A DNA stretch of 64,000 bases from Lunularia cruciata (taxonomy: Eukaryota > Streptophyta > Marchantiopsida > Lunulariales > Lunulariaceae). The notes below the pieces were generated by a model that searched no databases, was not told the DNA's origin, and was given only the letters and a program-made list of their open reading frames with translations. Made by a program: the position numbers and the translations under genes. The stretch spans positions 45,551,034 to 45,615,033 of the forward strand of contig OX419762.1 in NCBI GenBank assembly GCA_948567375.1, written 5' to 3'. Positions within the stretch are counted from its first letter, which is position 1, and each line of letters opens with the position of its first letter. This document shows positions 24,001 through 36,512 of the stretch, in pieces.

Positions 24001-26205
24001 ACAAAAGGCAAGGTGGCCCTTCGTTTATCAATTTATATGCTTCATGATTGGGTAAAATATCTAAATTACAAAGTAGATATTCTTCATTTGGTATGTAAAT
24101 TGAAAGCTTAAAGAATTGATTTCCTCTTTCTTCTATTTCATATCTTTATTGGAATTTCCAGGGAATTAAGGTATAAAAGCGTGAGGGACCCGTGGAAGTC
24201 AGTTGAGCACTTTGGGAAAAAATATTCTCTAAAACACGAGATTGAGAAAAGTATGTGCGCATTGTCATTTACCCTAAGTGTGTTTACTGCCCATAGATTT
24301 TGTTGAAAAATTACCAGATTTGGAAATTTCTTTATTCTATAGTGGAAATTGTTTTGTTTATTTAGTTTTCCTAGAATGGTCTCAGCGAACCATTGAAAAT
24401 ACCTTTAAAATAAGACACAAGTATAAAGAATTTTTCAAGAAACGCCAACGTTCTAATATAATTATACCAATTTACTTTCCTAAAACTATTTAGGTACCCT
24501 TGCACTACCTTTAAAGTATCCGGACTACTGCAGAATAATCTACACCACTCTGCTTTTAAACTATATACATGAGAGAAAATACAATAAAATAATCTGGAAA
24601 AAACTCATATTCCATATATAATTCCTGAAATTCTATAACTTAGAATTAATGAAAGTTAATAATTTTTCTCAAAATTTATTAGGATAAGCATAAAGCCTTC
24701 AAAGATAATTATATCTTATAACATATTAAAATACTATTTGACATGGGTCTTTTAATTAAGTTTTAGTCTGTAGGTTCTTTTATTAATTTATAAACATTAT
24801 TATTTTTGTTTCATATATAAGATTTTACAAGTGTTAACTTCACACAAAGTCTCTTATATAAGAGATGAATGGGAATGTAGCAACTGGTATGTATAGATAT
24901 AAATATTTAACCATCTAAAATTCAATATCTAGATTCTATGTTAATTTATCTAAATTTTATTGTCAAAATCAAGGAGATGGATGCAAAGGTTAGAGGTAAA
25001 TGTTATTGAAGGTAACGGAATTTATATTGACTTGAATTATTAAATTTCCATTTAAAAATTGATTCGAAATTTACTACTGAAAAAAACAATTTTTACTATT
25101 TAAAAAATATATATACTTGTTATTTTATATGGACGAGAATATATCTAAAATGTGAGTTTTTTCTATCCTTGATTTTCTGAAATTGACAGTAAATTTATCT
25201 GTCAAGATATGTTTGACTTATTCTTGGAGTTTGGTGAGGATTATAAAGAAAACTAGTTACTAAGATCTAAGTGGTTATTTGATGGATTATCTAAGGGGAG
25301 TTTAAATCATTTCAAATTAAAAATTCTAGGTTACTATTTCACAATATTATCACACTTAAATTAAATCTACTAACAATGAAAAAGGATAATTTTTATTTGG
25401 AATGGTCCAAGATGAGTGAAGATTGACAAAATCCCTCGTCATGCTTAATAAATTTTTGGATTTCATAACTTAGTTGCAAGAACTAGGTATCTAATGAGAC
25501 TTGCCTTCACAAATGCTTTTTTCTTCACTAAAAATGACATCTGGAAATTTATTTGACATATATTTGGCCAATTGACCTTACATAATATATTCTCAATATG
25601 CATGCTTACGTTGTTGGGAGATACTATAAACATGCAACATATGTTTTCAGATAATCTAATCATAGTTACCTCTATTTGACAAAGACCACTAAGGTTAGGT
25701 GTGTTTATAAGCCAAGCACTTTTCAAGACTCTAAATAATTTACTCACTCTATAAAAATATCATATATCAGTGTAAAATACATTATCATAATTCATTGATT
25801 GAGAAGTCTTGGTATCAACATCCAATTCAAGGATAAAAATTATAGCTCTTGAGTAATGTCAAAACGTGTGATATTTATTTATTTTCTACATACTTATCGA
25901 TCCAAGTGAATTTTAGATTCATGTAGTTTCTCTTTTCGATAATACCATAATTCCAATTAAAAGGATTTGAGGACTCAAAACGCGAGTGTGTGAAAGAAAC
26001 AAAAAGAAAAGAGTGCTTTGAAAGCCAGAAAGCCAGAAAGCATAAGCTTAAGACAAAAAGAGCAAAACAAGATCTCTACTTAGCAAAAAAACTCTAAATA
26101 GAGTTTAGCTTGTAGAAAGGCTGACTTTTGACTTACCTGAAGAACAACTAGTCAGTGGAAGTTGAAAATTGAGGGGTCTGAACGAGGAAGGTTATCCGAT
26201 ACTAT
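24001..26205. other. AT-rich spacer with two weak ORFs
   Basis: A TATA-like GGTATAAAAGCG near 24168 precedes a 71-codon frame (24278-24493, plus) rich in Ile, Phe and Lys. A 94-codon minus-strand frame lies at 25463-25747. Neither matches a known protein. Open frames of this size are somewhat unexpected in such AT-rich DNA, so decayed transposon coding sequence is possible. A short (AAAGCCAG) repeat lies near 26020-26040. Confidence 0.4.
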
Positions 26206-26305
26206 TAGGGCTTAGCCCCATTTTACCCTCTTTGTCTTCTCGTTGTACGGCTTGACAGGGTCTTACCATTCTTCTTGTTTTCACACGTGATAGCTTTTCG
26301 TCCTA
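26206..26305 (+). mobile_element. LINE 3' tail fragment
   Basis: Contains AGGGCTTAGCCCCATTTTAC, TTGTACGGCTTGACAGGGTC and TAGCTTTTCGTCC in the same order as the other LINE tails. It is the tail only, with no coding part. Clean flanking duplications were not found. Confidence 0.75.
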
Positions 26306-26385
26306 AGTTACTCAAATGAGCGGTTTCATATAACGGACAAACTCCTTTGTCTAACTAAGCAGTTAATAATCTCATGTCATCCTTT

Positions 26386-26453
26386 ACTGAATGTACGGGC
26401 TTCCCATCCTTCGTGTTTTTTACGCTGTCGCCCTTCTCTCTTCACTGAATGTA
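26386..26453 (+). mobile_element. 48-bp LINE tail insertion with 10-bp target-site duplication
   Basis: ACTGAATGTA at 26386-26395 and 26444-26453 flanks 26396-26443, which is only the last part of the tail: GGCTTCCCATCCTTCGTG, then TACGCTGTCGCCCTTCTC. It is one of the shortest retrotransposition products that could still be recognised. It lies about 90 bp from another tail fragment. Confidence 0.8.
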
Positions 26454-27823
26454 TACTCAACAGATATGAAGACAAAATCTCGCTCTGATTAAGCTAAACT
26501 GGGAGAAGAGGTGAGAAATAGATGGGTGACTGGACCTCCAAGGATGATCATCCTTATATTATATTGTAGGTATTACATCCTGATCTTAATCCTCTTGGGG
26601 TTCGTACTGAGAGAATTTCAATCTGTCTTTTTCTTTCAACTCAACCATGACTTTATGGCTTTTGCATGTGAGCTCTAAGACTTGTGATGACCGCGCTTCA
26701 ATGGTGGCTGGCCCTAGAAAGACAAGGACAAGGTCTTGGTATTTTGTCTGCTTATGTCTCAAAGTGAAGTGAACCAGTTTGTCTTATAATAAATTTTCCC
26801 TACCTACTCCTTTTACTCACTCGATGGTGGTCTTTGTTATGCCAAAGAGGGATGGGCAGGGCAGAGAGAGGTGATTGCTCAATTTCATCAATCCCAAGCG
26901 GGGATTGGGTGGCTCTTCAGAGGAGTATGTCAGAGCTACATGTTTTAGGAGATAGGTGTTACCACAAGATACCACATAGTTCATTTGATTATGACGGTGT
27001 AGGACATTGGGTCAAACGGAAAAGTTTAGTAGAGCAACATAAGTGCTATACCCTTTGTCTATGGCTAGTCATATTGATTGATGAGACTATCTCTTCTCTA
27101 CGCTCACTACATCCTATGACAATAAAGAGATTTTCAATAGAGGTCTTAGATTATCAGCTTGAGCAACCTTTATGCCTTGATAGTTCACTTTTTGCACAAG
27201 CATTGTGCATTGCTCCTCGCCTTTCTTTAGGAAGCTTGTCAAGGATGGTATATGAGCACCTTAGAGATTGCTTTTAGGCAGATGATAGTTCTAGTGGTTT
27301 TACCAAGTTATTTCGAGTGGATATAACATTAACAAGAGGAGATATTCTTATGTTTGTTAGTCATTTTTAGTTGCTAGTCTACTTCTCATGATGGAGAAGG
27401 ACATGAGGGGCATTAGACTGATTGCTATTGCATAGATCTTTTTGTGTTTGGTCAATCATACCATTGTCCTTCAATTCTCACTTTTGATAGCATCTCAATC
27501 CACATCAGTTTGGAGTAGCTACACTTGGAGGATTTGAGTGTATATCCCTAAGCATTAGGGCACTCTTAGATATCCATCCAAAGTGGGTTGTCCTACAGGT
27601 GGATGTTGAGAATAATTTTAATAGCGTCTCACAAGTACCTATCTTTAGAGACCTTAAGGAGGTTGGTGGATCCTTGGTGAGTCTTATTCCTTTTGTGCAA
27701 TCTTGTTATGGCTCTCATGCTTCCCTTTACTACCAACATATTTTTTCACAAGAGGGAGTCACAGTCTTGGAGTCAACTATTGATATACATTAGGGAGATC
27801 CTTTAGAGGGATCCTTATTTACC

Positions 27824-28186
27824 ATGGCTCACTTTAGAACTCTTCTATCTACTACTTTGGCCATGCCAGGTTGTGTATTTCACTCCTTGGCGGATGATAC
27901 ACACATCGTGGGCCCTATAGATCAGATTAGGCAAGCCTTTGACCACTTGACTACCAAGCTACGTCTAGTAGGCTTGAGAGTCAAGGTATCAAAGTGCAAG
28001 GCTTGGTCCTCTCTAGGTATCCCTCCCCACCTTGAGCTTCCAGAGGGGTGTATCACATCTACAGATGGACTTCATGTTCTTGGAGTGACAATAGGATCCG
28101 AGGATTTTGTCACACTCTTCTTAGACGCTGCCCTTACAAAGGATGTTCTCCATGTGGATGACCTTCCGTTACTAGGAGATCCATAG
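27824..28186 (+). pseudogene. LINE reverse transcriptase palm fragment
   Basis: A frame of 120 codons open from MAHF. Residues 19-33 read FHSLADDTHIVGPID, the RT box C of non-LTR elements (A-D-D). The frame continues through a helix (QIRQAFDHLTTKLRLVGL), then KCKAW (box D-like) and HVLGVTIGS (box E-like). The RT would copy element RNA onto a nicked target. The frame is closed upstream by TAG directly before the conserved GDPL and downstream by a stop after LLGDP. Confidence 0.85.
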
Positions 28187-28764
28187 GTGGTATTTGATAT
28201 ACTCTCCTCTAGTATTGCTCATTAACCAACTTATGTCATCCGTATAGTTCCTCCCTCCTCATCCTTCCTATCACATTTGAGAGACTTTGATAGAAGGATT
28301 ATGGGAGTCTTTGGTGATTTGATTGGACCACGGACATTTGAGTGTGTGATAGGGGATTTGGCACATTAACAGACGGCTTTGCCAATCTTGTGTGGAGGGG
28401 TTGGCTTGCTACCTATGGAGGAGATGACACCTATAGCATTTTTGGGTAGTTATGCTCTCTTGGCACCCCTACTTTCCTCTTGTTTTGTGGTTGTTGATAG
28501 GCCGATTTAAGAGACTTATGTGACAAGGTGGTAGAGGGATCCTTTTCTCTCCATATATTATTGCGGCAGATGAGAGATAGTCTATCCCCATGGGCATGCA
28601 AAGACTTTTCACTTTTGCTTCATTATTGTCAAATTGGACTAGAGGTTTATAGTCTTCCTTAATGGAACAAAAGTGTGAGCATACGCTACATTGTCTCTTA
28701 GTTGACATGTCCATTCCTCAGGCTACTAGAGCACATCTTTTCTCTTGCTCTGGCAAGGGTCCAA

Positions 28765-29079
28765 GCTATTGGGGAGGTCTTATTGCACCTTGAAGCCACA
28801 CCATTGTACTTCAACATTATTCTCATCTCAAGCAACACCTTTTTCCACATCAATTTGGAGTTGTTACATCAAAAATTTGTGAGGTTGTACCTCTTAGCAT
28901 TAGAAAACTCTTTAATATCCACCCAGATTGGATTAAACTATAGGTGTAAGTAAAGAACACTTTTAATGATGTCTTCAAATAAATCCATTTTAGAGTGCTT
29001 ATGGAAGCGAGTGGACCTTTGGGAAGTTTTATTCTTTCTTCATATCCTTCTATGGTTCTACTCCTTCACTTTATTACCA
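28765..29079 (+). repeat. Displaced RT segment inserted between copies of a 20-bp repeat in LINE copy 2
   Basis: This stretch (AIGEVLLHLEATPLYF..., then SLYYQQG) is related to 27420-27750 of the same element but lies about 1.3 kb further 3'. It is bounded by GGCAAGGGTCCAAGCTATTG (28752) and GCAAGGGTGCAAGCTCTTGG (29080), which are the two halves of one site in the 35.6-kb copy. A segment of a related copy has been spliced into the endonuclease-side sequence at this repeat. Confidence 0.75.
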
Positions 29080-29939
29080 GCAAGGGTGCAAGCTCTTGGA
29101 TCCTAGCTTGATTGTGCATTAGGGCATTCCAACTCGTGCCAGCTACTTCCTCTGTAATGATGAGGTTTTGCTTAAAATTGGTCCACCCATTTGCATCTTC
29201 CTTACTCACTTGTGAGTGTGGTTCTACACTAGATGCAGCAGTGGTGTCCTTTTGGAGGACAAAGGAAAACTACCCATAATGCTAGTAGGGACATAATGTT
29301 TGCTATGGCACAAGAGAGTGGATACTTGGCTTGGATGGAGCATTTGTATACTTTGTAAATGACATGTGTCAGGGTAGACTTATACTTGGTCTGAGATGAT
29401 CAGGTGACAGTAGCAGATGTTGTGGTTAGGGACACTACGTGGGATACAGTTTCAGAGGAGTGATTACACATCTCACTAGAGGGGCAGCAAGTGCAGCAGC
29501 AGGTCATAAGGTCTCCAAGTATAGGGGCATGCAGCGAGGTCAATTCTTTGTTCCTCTAGCCTTGGAGTTATATGGAGCGATGGACATGACATTCAACACA
29601 TTTGTCAAGGAGTGCACGCGAGCTTATCATGTTAGGTGCCGGGGGTACCACTCTCACTCTCATATTTGTTGCATCTTTTAGACAGCGTGTGTCCATTTCT
29701 CTATAGAGAGCAGTGGCTGGTGCAATCCATATGAGAGCTATCACACTAGGTGATGCTTCTTTGGATGCTCAACTTGCTTAGCTCAAATATCTTAGGTGCA
29801 ATAGGGCAGATTTCTCGTATAGACTCTATTGGGGCTTAACACTATTTTACCTTTTTTTGTCTCTCTCTTGTACAGCTTGATGGGTCTTCTCATCCTTTGT
29901 GTTTTCTATGCGGTCACCCTTTTACTTTTATCTGGACTG

Positions 29940-30020
29940 TATTAGCACTTCTTATGTGTTCTCCTTGCATGGCTTGATGGGGTCTTCACATCTTTCTTAT
30001 CATCCTACGTGGTTGCCTTT
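29940..30020 (+). mobile_element. LINE tail fragment directly after copy 2
   Basis: Contains CTCCTTGCATGGC, TTGATGGGGTCTTCACATC and CTACGTGGTTGCCTTT, a second, shorter tail just downstream of the tail of copy 2. It could be a duplication of the tail or an independent insertion next to it. Confidence 0.7.
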
Positions 30021-32517
30021 CCTGTACTTTATTCCATCTTTGAACTTTATCTAAATCTCTAAATCTCAATAGATACCTAGATCTTTCATATTTTTATTTT
30101 TTTATAAGTAAGATACCATTTCTCATGATTTTTATAAAGATTAATTTTTGAGTAGACTCTATGAAAATATACCCTAATGAGCATGGCATTCAAGTCCTAA
30201 ATCATGACAATCACTAATAATTTAGTTTTTTCACATTCAACCACATTAACATTTACTTTAACATTTAGAATTTATGTAGCCTCCAATCGCTGAAAAGACT
30301 TTGAGCACTACGATCTTCAAGGTACAATCAGTACCTACATAGAACTAAATCCTTTGTTTAAAAATCGCATGAGATTTCGTATATACAAATATCATCCATG
30401 TCTTTTGATATTTATCGTATAAAACCTCACATGACTATGTGAATCGATATACTTGGTTCACGTGTAAACATCCACCCAGAACTATTCTTGAAATATTGGC
30501 GCGTAGTAAAAAGAAATCAATCTAAATGAAAAAAGTACAACTTGAGAGGAATTTTATAATATTTGAAATCTAGACAGACATAGTAGACAATGTCTGAAAC
30601 TACTGAACCAAAATAGATAACCTTTTAGTTTGCGCCATACTACCGGTGCGATAGAGAAAAAAAAAAGTATTTAAACCCTTCCCTTGGGACTCAATTTCAT
30701 ATTTCCCTCGTTCCCTCTTTTGGCGATAAACATAAAGTTAAGAATCGATTGACTACATCCTTTTTAAATCACTTAACACGGCTTTTTGTTGTACTAAACG
30801 ATCATTACTGAAATTAATCCATGAAATCGGTAGATCTAGAAATACATGCAAAGTTTCCATCACTTTATGCTACTTTAATTCGCTCAGAATCTTAAATAAA
30901 CTATGAGTAAAATGAAGATTTGTAGCGTGAGCAAACTTGTTTTGGCAATCAGTACGGTTGTAGTACTTTCTTGCATATACAACTCTAACTTATTAACAAC
31001 GCTGATTGACTTTGTTTCGTTCATTCGACTGGCAGTTTATAGGCTATTCAAATGGTTGAGTTCTAAGTTCCTCCTGTGTAGTCCATTATTTTCTTCTGGT
31101 GATGCTCTGACCATTGACTTCTCATTGGTAACCGACGGTGCATCAATGTGGGTACATTATAAGGCACATTTGAAGGCCATAAAATGTGGCTCATTTAAGA
31201 GGGCTACATGCACTGCACTTTTCCAGGCTGGAATGTAACTCTTTATCCATGTGTAATAGATGTTTGCTATCTGAAGCAACTGAGCTTGTCCAATATGTTT
31301 GGAGTTCCATGAGCTTCTATGTTGCATGTCACCAGGATGACTCACTCACAAATTCTGTACGCTAAACACTTTAATTAAGGTTATGTTGGATAGTCAACGT
31401 CAATGACGACAATGCACTACCTAACATAACTCACGTGTTGTCCTTACTGAATTCCATGAGATAAATATACATTCTGAATCCGGAATATATACTGTGTGCT
31501 GCGTATTAAGCAAGCACGGCATGAAACTCCAATAATTCCCAAGAAGATCTGAAACAGTACATTATGTACATTGTACTTAGCACTTCCAGTTCTGAAGAGC
31601 AGCAAAAGCTTTGTTATCAATGAAGAAGTGTAGGTCTAGTAGATCTCTCATGGTTAATCGTAAGATTGAACATGATACTTGATTTACTTATTGATATAGT
31701 GTTAACCATGATATGGTGTTACACACAAATTGCGGTTTACATGGGCAATCATTCTTGATAAGAGGCAGACAGACTAATCTCTATAGCTACAAACTCATGT
31801 TACACTGCACCCTTGGAGGAGCCCGAAGGGTGTAGTCCCCTGAAGAGGCAGGTGATGATACTAGGATCCTGTTCAATCTACAGAGTAAAGAGTTCAGTTG
31901 CATCAGACTATGAAATGCAGATGAGCTGACTAGAAGATTGTGGATCCTCAAGGAGTAGGAGGCTTGTTGACAGACAGCCAGTCAACTCACACCTAAAGTT
32001 TGGTTTCGACGACTTGTCTACACATTTCCGGTGAAGAAAGCAACTGAGAATTGTAACTTGAATATCCTTAAAGTGATGTACAGTCGAGAATAGCAATCAA
32101 AGCAAGTGATTCTGTATGTAAAGAAGGCATAGAGTGGCTTCCACGTGTCTTGCTGAGCAATTTAAGCGATGAAAGCTGGTGCTTGCAACTGAAGAAAACA
32201 GTTGGGATTCGAGCTCGGGGTTTCAAATAGCATAAGTTCATCAACTTCATCTTTGTCAAGAATTAGCACGTCTGGAAAGGTGTTACTCCTAGCGAGGTTA
32301 GCATCGGTAATGAATAGGTCAATGATAAGAGCAAATCTTGTAACGACAATGCCATCTTGAATGCCACGGATCACAAAAGATACGTCGAACAGTGAAAGGT
32401 TTAGTAAAGCCTTATCAGTCGCTGTTTCTCTCACATGCTAATGAGTAGCAGCCATATTCCTCTCATCAGTGTACTCTTTGATTCGTGCATTGGACGATGC
32501 ACCTCTGGATGAAGTAG
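30021..32517. other. Spacer with one weak ORF
   Basis: The frame 30903-31238 (111 codons, plus) starts MSKMKICSVSKLVLAIS with a hydrophobic stretch at residues 11-26 that could be a signal anchor. A second hydrophobic region follows at about 30-50. I do not recognise it, and its composition is not strongly gene-like. The rest holds short frames only. Confidence 0.35.
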
Positions 32518-32607
32518 ATGTGTAGATGAGAGAAAAAGGCGACCGCATGAAGGATGGGAAGAGACAAAAGAGGTAAAATGAGGTTAGGCCCTTATAATGT
32601 GTAGATG
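32518..32607 (-). mobile_element. 68-bp LINE tail insertion with 11-bp target-site duplication
   Basis: ATGTGTAGATG at 32518-32528 and 32597-32607 flanks 32529-32596. The insert, read on the minus strand, gives GGGCCTAACCTCATTTTACC, then CTCTTTTGTCTCTTCCC, ATCCTTCATG and CGGTCGCCTTTTTCTCT. A block of about 20 bp (TTGTACGGCTTGATGGGG in other copies) is missing inside. There is no poly(A). Confidence 0.85.
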
Positions 32608-35189
32608 TAGACAATAGCATGTAAATGCCTCATCAACGAACTCCAATTCAGATAGAAGTTTTTACGGACTACCAGTAGTGGATGCATGTGACTAGCGGGC
32701 AGATTTTAACTCGTTCTTCAAAACAGGTGCTGGGTTTCCCTCATCCTTGAATATAATTTAAGGTGCGAATGTCGGCTGGAGGCTTGTTTTAAATATGCTC
32801 AACAGTTACAGGTACAGTAGAGAAACAAATATGGTCGAATCCAATCATATAGGAGTTGTAACTTTGCTTCGAAACACAGGTTTAGTTTCGGACTGAAAGA
32901 TTCCACGATACAGTCTCCCAGTCTAAATGTTTACAAAGTATAAAAATTTACTCTCTCCCTAATCGGGAACAAAGGAAAATGACTCTAGAAGTTTAAATTT
33001 TAGAATATATGATGAATTTTTTTAAATTTAATATTAGAAATTTCTTATCCTCTTGTTATATATAAATATTTTTTTAATAATTTTTCTATTATAAGGTATT
33101 TTTGAAGCTAATTTAGAACTAATTATACTATGGTATAATTATTTTTCACACGTTCTTAGAAATTGATATCTTTTTGTGTGTGTTACGTCTCTAATTGATA
33201 AATGCTAGTTGAGAGGAACAGAAGACATTCTTCAGAGATCAATACTCTTCACCAATAAAGACATTGTCATACTGGAAAGATCCATTTTCTACACAAGTAT
33301 ATAAAATTGAAGGATATAGTTTCGGGGTATCTAAAGGTGAATATCACCTCTTAGCTAGTTAATAAAAATATTTAGGTAGAGCATATTTCTAACCTCATTT
33401 AAGGTTTTTTTTCCGAGTTATTTGAAGACTAGATGTATTCAACTAGTGTTCCCACGTCAACAATCCCATACCTGATTTTCAATTCTCTCTTTTGATGTAG
33501 CAGGTTCAATTAACTTATATAAATATTTGTCATCCATATCTATATTTATATCACTTTTCATCTCTATTTTTCATAATCAAATAATTTAAATAATTTGCTC
33601 CTATTCTAACTTTGACAAATAGATATTGCTAAAATTTGCTCTACCCTTAACATTCTCACAAAAGTATAACTTTGAAGTTTCTAACGTGAAAATGTATATT
33701 CTCTTATTAATTAATAGATTTGGTTACTCACCACGCTATTCATTTAGACAGGGCAGATTGTACAAGTTGGAAGAAAGGCAACAGGTGATAGAATATAGAT
33801 TGAGATAGCATTCAGACCAATGAATTATCATTGCTCTATCCCCCAAGGTGGGATCACGTTATTACAACTGAAATTTGGAAAGCACTACGATTTCGTCTTA
33901 ATCCCAGCAGCCGACTACGAGTACCCATTTTAGTATACACTAATTCATATCTTCCAAGATTCAAGGTGCACTATAACGATTTTATTGGACGGACGGGTCG
34001 AGAACAGATGTAAAGACAAACTCCGGAACAACGCTTAGACTACCCAACCCACCAGATGAGGAACAATCCCCTAAGCCTGCTGCGCAAATTCAGTTCGCAG
34101 CAACATAGGGGGCTAACGATGTTCGTTAAAGAGTTCCTATTTGAAAATTTTCGTTGACCGTTAATTTTGGTGATCTTTACAAAAGGTTTGCGCGTGCCTT
34201 AAATTTGAAGGTAGTTAAGCGACTCTATCAGTAAGAAGAAATTGCCCAGGCCGGAACTTGATTCACATCCACTCCATTGCAGTGACGACTTCCAGTTCGA
34301 CCGCGCACATATACTGTTCTGCTGAACATTCAGTCCAGCTACCCCGTAAGTTGTGTAACAGCACCCATGAGATCTTGCAGATCTTTACCTTTTGAACTAC
34401 TTCCTCGTAAGGCTCGACAAAGAGACACATCTAAGGGAAGGTCCTTAAGTGTGTATGGAAACAATTTGCAGTCAACATAGAGTACTTGAGGAATGCAAGG
34501 TCCCTCATGCCTGTTTGGGAGCGACTTTCAATGTGGGAAGGCACACCAGGCATGCGATAAGTCTAAAGAAATCTAAGAGATTCTTACCCGCATTCCAAGG
34601 TGGTGGAATGTTATCGCCAGACTGTAGTTGAGCAGGACCAAGGGTGCAAATGAAGGAAAGGGCTTTCTAAAGAAGCAGTGTCACTAGATCTGGAATCCAA
34701 TATCAACGAATAAACATCCGTCTGATCGAACTTATCCTCTAGCTACGCTGCAGTACTGTATATGACCAGTATATACACGAAGGAATATTAGATGAGGATA
34801 ATACTACGGACAAAATGTAGGTACATGCATAACATACCAGTACTTTTCCTGAGTTGGATGGCTTGAGTGTCGAGAGTATATACAGTTTCTACTTTCCGAT
34901 GATTTTGCGACCAAAGCACGCATGGACACGGTTGTCCTCTTTCTCGTCTGTTATCAAAGTTGAAAGCCTCGCGCATAATGTTGGTAAAAAGGCGAAAAAG
35001 GAAGGTTTAATTAAACCCTCACCCGTGATGAAGTGAACCGCTGAATCTGCAAAACTTTCAAACTGGAACGTCGACTGCATACAAGGGCGACAGCTTTCAA
35101 GCTGATTGACGAGAATGGAGGTCCGATGGAAAGTACGATCATGGAAGCTCCACTAATCACACTATTGTATTGGGGATTCAAAGCATTTA
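32608..35189. other. Spacer, no gene recognised
   Basis: AT-rich at 32940-33700, mixed after that. The frames of about 60 codons at 33626, 33831, 34449 and 34854 have no family resemblance. Confidence 0.5.
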
Positions 35190-36512
35190 CAATACTTTGA
35201 ATGCCATTTATTGAACCAGTGACTTTTGAGTGTGTGAAAGTGGATTTAGCACATAGACAGACAGCTCTGCCTATCTCATGTGGTGGAGTTTGCTTGCTAT
35301 CTATGGAAAAGATAGCATCTATAGCATTTTTGGGTAATTATGCTCTCTCGGCCCCCCTACTCTCATCTAGTTTTGTGGTTACTAATAGGCTGGTTCTAGA
35401 GATTTATGTGATAGAGGTGGAGTGAATATCCTTTTCTTCCCTAGTGTTATTGCGACATATGAGAGATAGTCTATCCTCACAAGCACGAGAAGATTTTACA
35501 CCTTTTGTTTCACTATTATCAGATTGGACTAGAGGTTTAAAGTCTTCCTTGATGGAACAACAGTATACACTATATTCTCTCTTAGTCAACTCGTCCATTC
35601 CTCAAGCTACTAGAGCACGTCTTTGCTCTTGCTCCGGCAAGGGTGCAAGCTCTTGGATTCTAGCTCGACTGTGCATTAGGGTATTCCGACTCGCACCAAC
35701 TACTTCCTCTACAACGATGAGGTTTTGAGGTTTTGTCTAGGTTTGGTCCACCCATCTGCATCTTCATTACTCACTTGTGAGTGTAGTTCTACACTAGATG
35801 CAACAGCGGTCCACATGACATGGTGTCCTTTTGGAGTATAGAGGATAGCCACCCATGATGCAATTAGGGACATAGTGTTTGCTATGGCACGAGAGAGTGG
35901 ATACTTGGCTTGGAAAGAGCGTTCGTATGCTTTACAGACAACATGTGTTAGGGCAGACTTATACTTGGTCCGAGATGATCAGGTGAGAATAACGGATATC
36001 ATGGTTACGGGTTATGCTGGTTACAATTTTGGAGGGAGTGATTACCCATCCCCCTAGATGGGCGGCGAGTGCAGCAGTAGGTCGCAAGGTCTCCAAGTAT
36101 AGGGGCATGCAGCGAGGTCACCTCTTTGTTCTTCTAGAATTGGGGTTATATGGAGCGATGGACATAACATTTGATACATTTGTCAGGGAATGCACAAGAA
36201 CTTATCATGTTAAGCGTTAGGGGTACCACTCTCACTCTCATACTTTGTAGCATATTTTAAACAACATGTGTCCATTGCTCTACAGAGTGCAGTGGCTGGT
36301 GCAATCCATATGAGAGAATCACATTAGGTGATGTTTCTTTGGATGTGTGTAGACCGTACGACTTACATAACTCGGCTATCTTAGGTACGATAGGGCAGAT
36401 TTCTCATATAGACTCTATTGGGGCTTAGCCCCATGTAACCTTTTTTGGCTCTCCCTTGTGCGGCTTGATGGGGTCTTCACAACCTTCGTTTTTCCTACAA
36501 GGTCGCCTTCTC
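35190..36512 (+). mobile_element. LINE copy 3, 5'-truncated, best-preserved zinc motif and endonuclease
   Basis: Starts inside the post-RT region (TFECVKVDLAHRQTALPISC) and runs to the tail near 36512. The CCHC-like motif is at 35776-35826: C-E-C, nine residues, H-M-T-W-C. About 40 codons later ADLYLVRDDQVRITDIMV (35950-36005) matches the PD-x(n)-D part of a restriction-like endonuclease, with A in place of P. Then SAAVGRKVSKYRGM supplies the A...K..KY helix and its lysine, and LFVLLELGLYGAM closes the domain. Frames are interrupted between these blocks. In R2-type elements this endonuclease nicks the target and starts reverse transcription there. Confidence 0.85.

Larger units (their letters stand above)
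26834..29930 (+). mobile_element. LINE copy 2 (REL-type non-LTR retrotransposon), longest copy, degraded mosaic
   Basis: The 5' boundary is uncertain. The frame 26834-27277 ends with SLGSLSRMVYEHLRDCF, shared with copy 1, and the RT fingers follow near 27400. The palm frame 27824-28186 holds GDPLEGSLFTMAHFRTL just upstream (preceded by a TAG where CAG is expected) and FHSLADDTHIVGPID, with the catalytic D-D at 27893-27898. The thumb region includes LGVTIGSEDF. Downstream come a CCHC-like block and the endonuclease reading RVDLYLVxDDQVTVADVVV, then AAAGHKVSKYRGM and FFVPLALELYGAM. The tail ends near 29930. A second, displaced RT piece lies at 28765-29079. Stops abound, so no full protein can be made. 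Confidence 0.85.
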
